Part shown: piece by piece, positions 4,905 through 7,454 of the stretch
How the letters are laid out: the number at the start of each line of letters is the position of its first letter
Numbering within the stretch: the first letter of the stretch is position 1
NCBI GenBank assembly: GCA_937892665.1
Contig: CALBJF010000008.1
Coordinates: forward strand, 1-7,454
Source: an uncultured euryarchaeote
Lineage (GTDB): Archaea > Thermoplasmatota > Poseidoniia > Poseidoniales > Poseidoniaceae
DNA: 7,454 bases
Direction: 5' to 3'
Program-made: the position numbers and the translations under genes
The notes under the pieces: model-generated
Told to the model about the DNA's origin: nothing
What the model saw: only the letters and a program-made list of their open reading frames with translations
Database searches by the model: none

Positions 4905-7454
4905 AAAGATCATTGCTAATACAGATGCAACACCTGACGTAATTGGTTCAACAACCAATATGTGTCGTGTTTCAACAGAACCGCCAGTAAGAGTACTCAC
5001 AACGGATAAATCTGTAACGACGCCATTCACACCTATCGATGTTGAAGTTGGAATGAAACCAGTAAACTGAGCATCGAGAAGAACACCTCGTCCATCGACT
5101 TCGAAGTCACCCATTATGGGAACGTATTCACCAGGTTGAAGGTGGACTTCCGCACTAGAAACGAGACGCCCTGTCGTGATATCATCGATTATGATGACTG
5201 GATATCCAAGTGGGCGATGAATTGTGATCGTGGCACCTTTGAGGTCCTCTCCTATGATTTCAAGACGATCGAGGAAAACGCCTGGTGCTCCAGGGACGTT
5301 GGTTTGTCGCATGTAGAGCTCTTCGACTCCATCGCCGGAACTCACAATTCGAACACCCCAATCATCTGTTGTTTCCAACTTGAATGTTCGTGGTAAATTT
5401 GTAGCCATCATCAGAGTATCGCCTTTTGCGTCAATGGCTCGTCCAGACGCTTCAATATACATATCCATCTTATCAGAATTAGAAGCATAATCCAGGGTCA
5501 TCATTCCTTGGAAAGAAGCTTCTTGTCTGATGTCAAGTCGTTGGTCAGGCTCGGCTGCAAGGCGCATTTCCGAGGGTACATCTCTGAAGAATGTTGTAGC
5601 AGGCCACCAGAATCCATCGACAAATCGGTGCTGTTGAATCATCATTGATTGAACACTCGTATCTCCCACGCGGAATTCCTGAGGAACATCCACATCGAGC
5701 AACAAAACGTCTCCAATTGTCGAAGAAAACTGAGTTTGTTGAGGAACTCCTACGAGGAAAGTTTCCGCACGTACCTTGTTTTCTTTATCATTGAAAACAG
5801 CATAAATATAATCTAATCGTTGCCCAATATCAAAGCTCATATCTACAGACAATCGAGGGACAGTGAGATTCTCTTGACGCGAGAATAATGCAGTCACTGA
5901 TACATCTCGAGAAGTCGATGTATCTAATCCAAAGATCTGAAGATCAACCGAAGACTTCTGAATACCATCCATGGTCAGATAGAATCGTTCTTGTGCTGGC
6001 AGCCAGTCCTCGAGATTCATTTCAAAATCATAGGTTGGAACTTCATCAACCAGGGTAAATATGTAATCGATTTCAATGCGTCCAGAAGGCAACTGAGGAA
6101 GCCAAGTGCGAACATGCCAACTTCGTCGAGTTTCAAATGTAATGCCTCCGTCTTCAAGCAACTCTACATCAATACCTTTGAGTTCTCTTTCGGTGAGCAA
6201 CCCATCATCAAGGGATTCAATTAACGTATTCGCAATGCTAAGATTTACCTGAGTAAATTCTTGTCGAATGATCTCTGCTTCGGACTCCTCAATAATGTAA
6301 TCGCTGAGAATATCAGACACAATTGTTCGACTGGATTGAGTAAATTCTGGGAGGCGGGAGAGGTTGAAATCGAGTACTGTTCGCTCTGTTGCTTGAATGT
6401 CAAGACCGTGTTGCCATTCTGGCGTTCCAGTAGGAACAGACCCCTTGCGCATGTCTGCTGTAAGATCGAAACTTTCTCCTGTCACCATGTCTAATCCATA
6501 AGCAACATCAGCTTGCTCTCCTGAGGAGTCCCCGACATCAACTACGAGTTCGTACACAAGATCATTGACTAGACTGCCCAGCCCAACCACGTCTCCTAAG
6601 AAGAACGAAAGGGCTTCAACTCCTTCTCCTTCACCGAAGTCGGGCAATTCAATACCACTGGAATCGACATCACTCGGAAGAACGATTTCCAGATTTGCTG
6701 GCAAAGGATCGAGTCGCATCATTCCATTCAAACCAAGGAATGGATCGTCATAGTTGCTGACATCTTCCATGACAATATTGAACGGGCTTGATGTTTGTCT
6801 TTGCAACGAATATCGTGCGCTTCCTTCCGGTCCGGTTGCATTCGGATTTAGCGGTGAAAATCGTTGCACGGACTGTACGTCAGAAATGCGTACGCTCAAA
6901 GAAGCCTCTGATGTATCCGTATTAACCCAGAATCTGAAATGGTCTCCATCCATAGTTAACGGCGTAGTAGCGTTGGTCATTTGAACCGTGATTGAATCGA
7001 TAGGCGTATCAGCAGCAAATCCGATGGAATCACCCAAATTCAGTTGGAAAGCCGCTGGTAAGCCCTCTAAACGAATTGCATTGCGTTGTTTGCCCTCTTG
7101 TCCACCATAAGTGATGGTTCCGATTGGTTCACTTGCAGAGTAAACGAGTTTGCTCGGATCTTGGACGACAGTAAGGTCTCCGGGCCGATTGGAGATTCGG
7201 GCTGATTGACTGGTTACGTTGACGAGATCTGCGCCATCGTGACGAATGTGCCCAATCAATAGGGCACCTGATTGTTGTCCGATTAATTCAAGAGTTCTTT
7301 CACTCGTAATCGCATCAAAGGATTGGAATACTCTGGATATATTTGAAACTCGGATGCTCATTGCCACAGGAACCTGTGGAGAGACTGGGCCGTCTCTTCC
7401 AGCGATTGTAGCAATCGAAGTGTCTTCAGAAAGGAGAATGTGATCAGAGGAAGT
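4899..7454 (-). CDS. Large beta-rich surface or secreted protein of unknown function, N-terminus outside the window
   Basis: The reading frame is open from the right edge to the TGA at 4899-4901, giving the last 851 residues of a longer protein. The first in-frame start candidate is a GTG at 7367. It is unlikely to be genuine: the 29 codons before it are open, no signal peptide follows, and no Shine-Dalgarno site precedes it. The sequence is strand-rich, contains no cysteine, and carries repeated Leu-Pro or Val-Pro motifs (see the repeat entry). A helical acidic segment lies at about 374-433, and an aromatic cluster (FVDGFWWPATTFF) at 611-623. The C-terminus (about 829-851) is hydrophobic, ending GVASVLAMIFG. 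I see no enzyme motif. The composition and the neighbouring membrane protein and secreted protease point to the cell surface or exterior. I do not recognise the family. It could be a surface-layer, adhesin-like or beta-helical protein. Confidence 0.88.
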   Translation of the reverse strand, partial: TSSDHILLSEDTSIATIAGRDGPVSPQVPVAMSIRVSNISRVFQSFDAITSERTLELIGQQSGALLIGHIRHDGADLVNVTSQSARISNRPGDLTVVQDPSKLVYSASEPIGTITYGGQEGKQRNAIRLEGLPAAFQLNLGDSIGFAADTPIDSITVQMTNATTPLTMDGDHFRFWVNTDTSEASLSVRISDVQSVQRFSPLNPNATGPEGSARYSLQRQTSSPFNIVMEDVSNYDDPFLGLNGMMRLDPLPANLEIVLPSDVDSSGIELPDFGEGEGVEALSFFLGDVVGLGSLVNDLVYELVVDVGDSSGEQADVAYGLDMVTGESFDLTADMRKGSVPTGTPEWQHGLDIQATERTVLDFNLSRLPEFTQSSRTIVSDILSDYIIEESEAEIIRQEFTQVNLSIANTLIESLDDGLLTERELKGIDVELLEDGGITFETRRSWHVRTWLPQLPSGRIEIDYIFTLVDEVPTYDFEMNLEDWLPAQERFYLTMDGIQKSSVDLQIFGLDTSTSRDVSVTALFSRQENLTVPRLSVDMSFDIGQRLDYIYAVFNDKENKVRAETFLVGVPQQTQFSSTIGDVLLLDVDVPQEFRVGDTSVQSMMIQQHRFVDGFWWPATTFFRDVPSEMRLAAEPDQRLDIRQEASFQGMMTLDYASNSDKMDMYIEASGRAIDAKGDTLMMATNLPRTFKLETTDDWGVRIVSSGDGVEELYMRQTNVPGAPGVFLDRLEIIGEDLKGATITIHRPLGYPVIIIDDITTGRLVSSAEVHLQPGEYVPIMGDFEVDGRGVLLDAQFTGFIPTSTSIGVNGVVTDLSVVSTLTGGSVETRHILVVEPITSGVASVLAMIFG
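5304..7187 (-). repeat. Degenerate Leu-Pro-centred beta repeats in the large protein
   Basis: Similar 28-32-residue units occur at residues 90-118 (RPGDLTVV then VYSASEPIGTITY), 131-159 (GLPAAFQLNLGD then GFAADTPIDSITV), 625-656 (DVPSEMRL then IRQEASFQGMMTL) and 686-717 (NLPRTFKLETTD then VRIVSSGDGVEELYM). A partial unit PLPANLEIVLPSD starts at about 250. The shared pattern is hydrophobic-Pro-x-x-hydrophobic-x-hydrophobic, a short turn, a strand, then Ser/Ala-x-x-hydrophobic and a second strand. The first two copies are the clearest match. Conservation is at protein level only, seen by eye. The middle of the protein, about 280-590, does not show it clearly. Confidence 0.5.

Noticed and set aside
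4894..4906. TTG at 4906 as the start of the membrane protein (218 residues).
   Set aside because: It lacks a Shine-Dalgarno sequence, whereas the ATG at 4894 has GGTGAT at the right distance. The four extra residues add nothing recognisable.
6183..6218. A dockerin or true EF-hand calcium site in the beta-rich protein.
   Set aside because: Only one degenerate loop is present, with Leu in place of a calcium ligand. It is kept only as a low-interest finding.

Overview
The window (7,454 bases, G+C in the mid-40s % by eye) is almost entirely protein-coding, and all real genes lie on the minus strand, so transcription runs from the right edge to the left edge. There are three genes. Both outer genes run off the window, so only the middle one is complete. 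I see no RNA genes, insertion sequences, CRISPR array or origin. The only non-coding stretches are a 60-base gap (4190-4249) and a 4-base gap (4895-4898).

Layout in order of transcription. (1) 7454 to 4899 is the last 851 residues of a large, cysteine-free, beta-rich protein of unknown function. It carries a degenerate Leu-Pro-centred repeat and a hydrophobic C-terminal tail. Its true start lies beyond the right edge. (2) 4894 to 4250 encodes a 214-residue single-pass membrane protein with an acidic cytoplasmic N-terminus, one transmembrane helix and an FxLYD-like beta domain outside. (3) 4189 to the left edge encodes at least 1,396 residues of a secreted subtilisin-family (S8) protease of the KP-43 type. 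It has a signal peptide, a propeptide of about 235 residues, an intact Asp/His/Ser triad, a KP-43-type jelly-roll, then a CARDB domain and further Ig-like domains in register about every 110 residues. Its C-terminus is outside the window.

Genes 1 and 2 are 4 bases apart, with a Shine-Dalgarno sequence lying across the stop codon of gene 1. Gene 3 follows 60 bases later with a strong GGAGGAG. A single operon is the simplest reading. The products look like a cell-envelope set: a large surface or secreted beta protein, a small membrane protein facing outward, and a large secreted multidomain protease. A physical partnership is inference only.

Organism: gene density, Shine-Dalgarno sites and very large secreted proteins with CARDB and COG1470/NEW3-like repeats fit a marine planktonic archaeon such as the Poseidoniales (Marine Group II). 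No phylogenetic marker is present and a bacterium cannot be excluded, so I hold this at moderate to low confidence.
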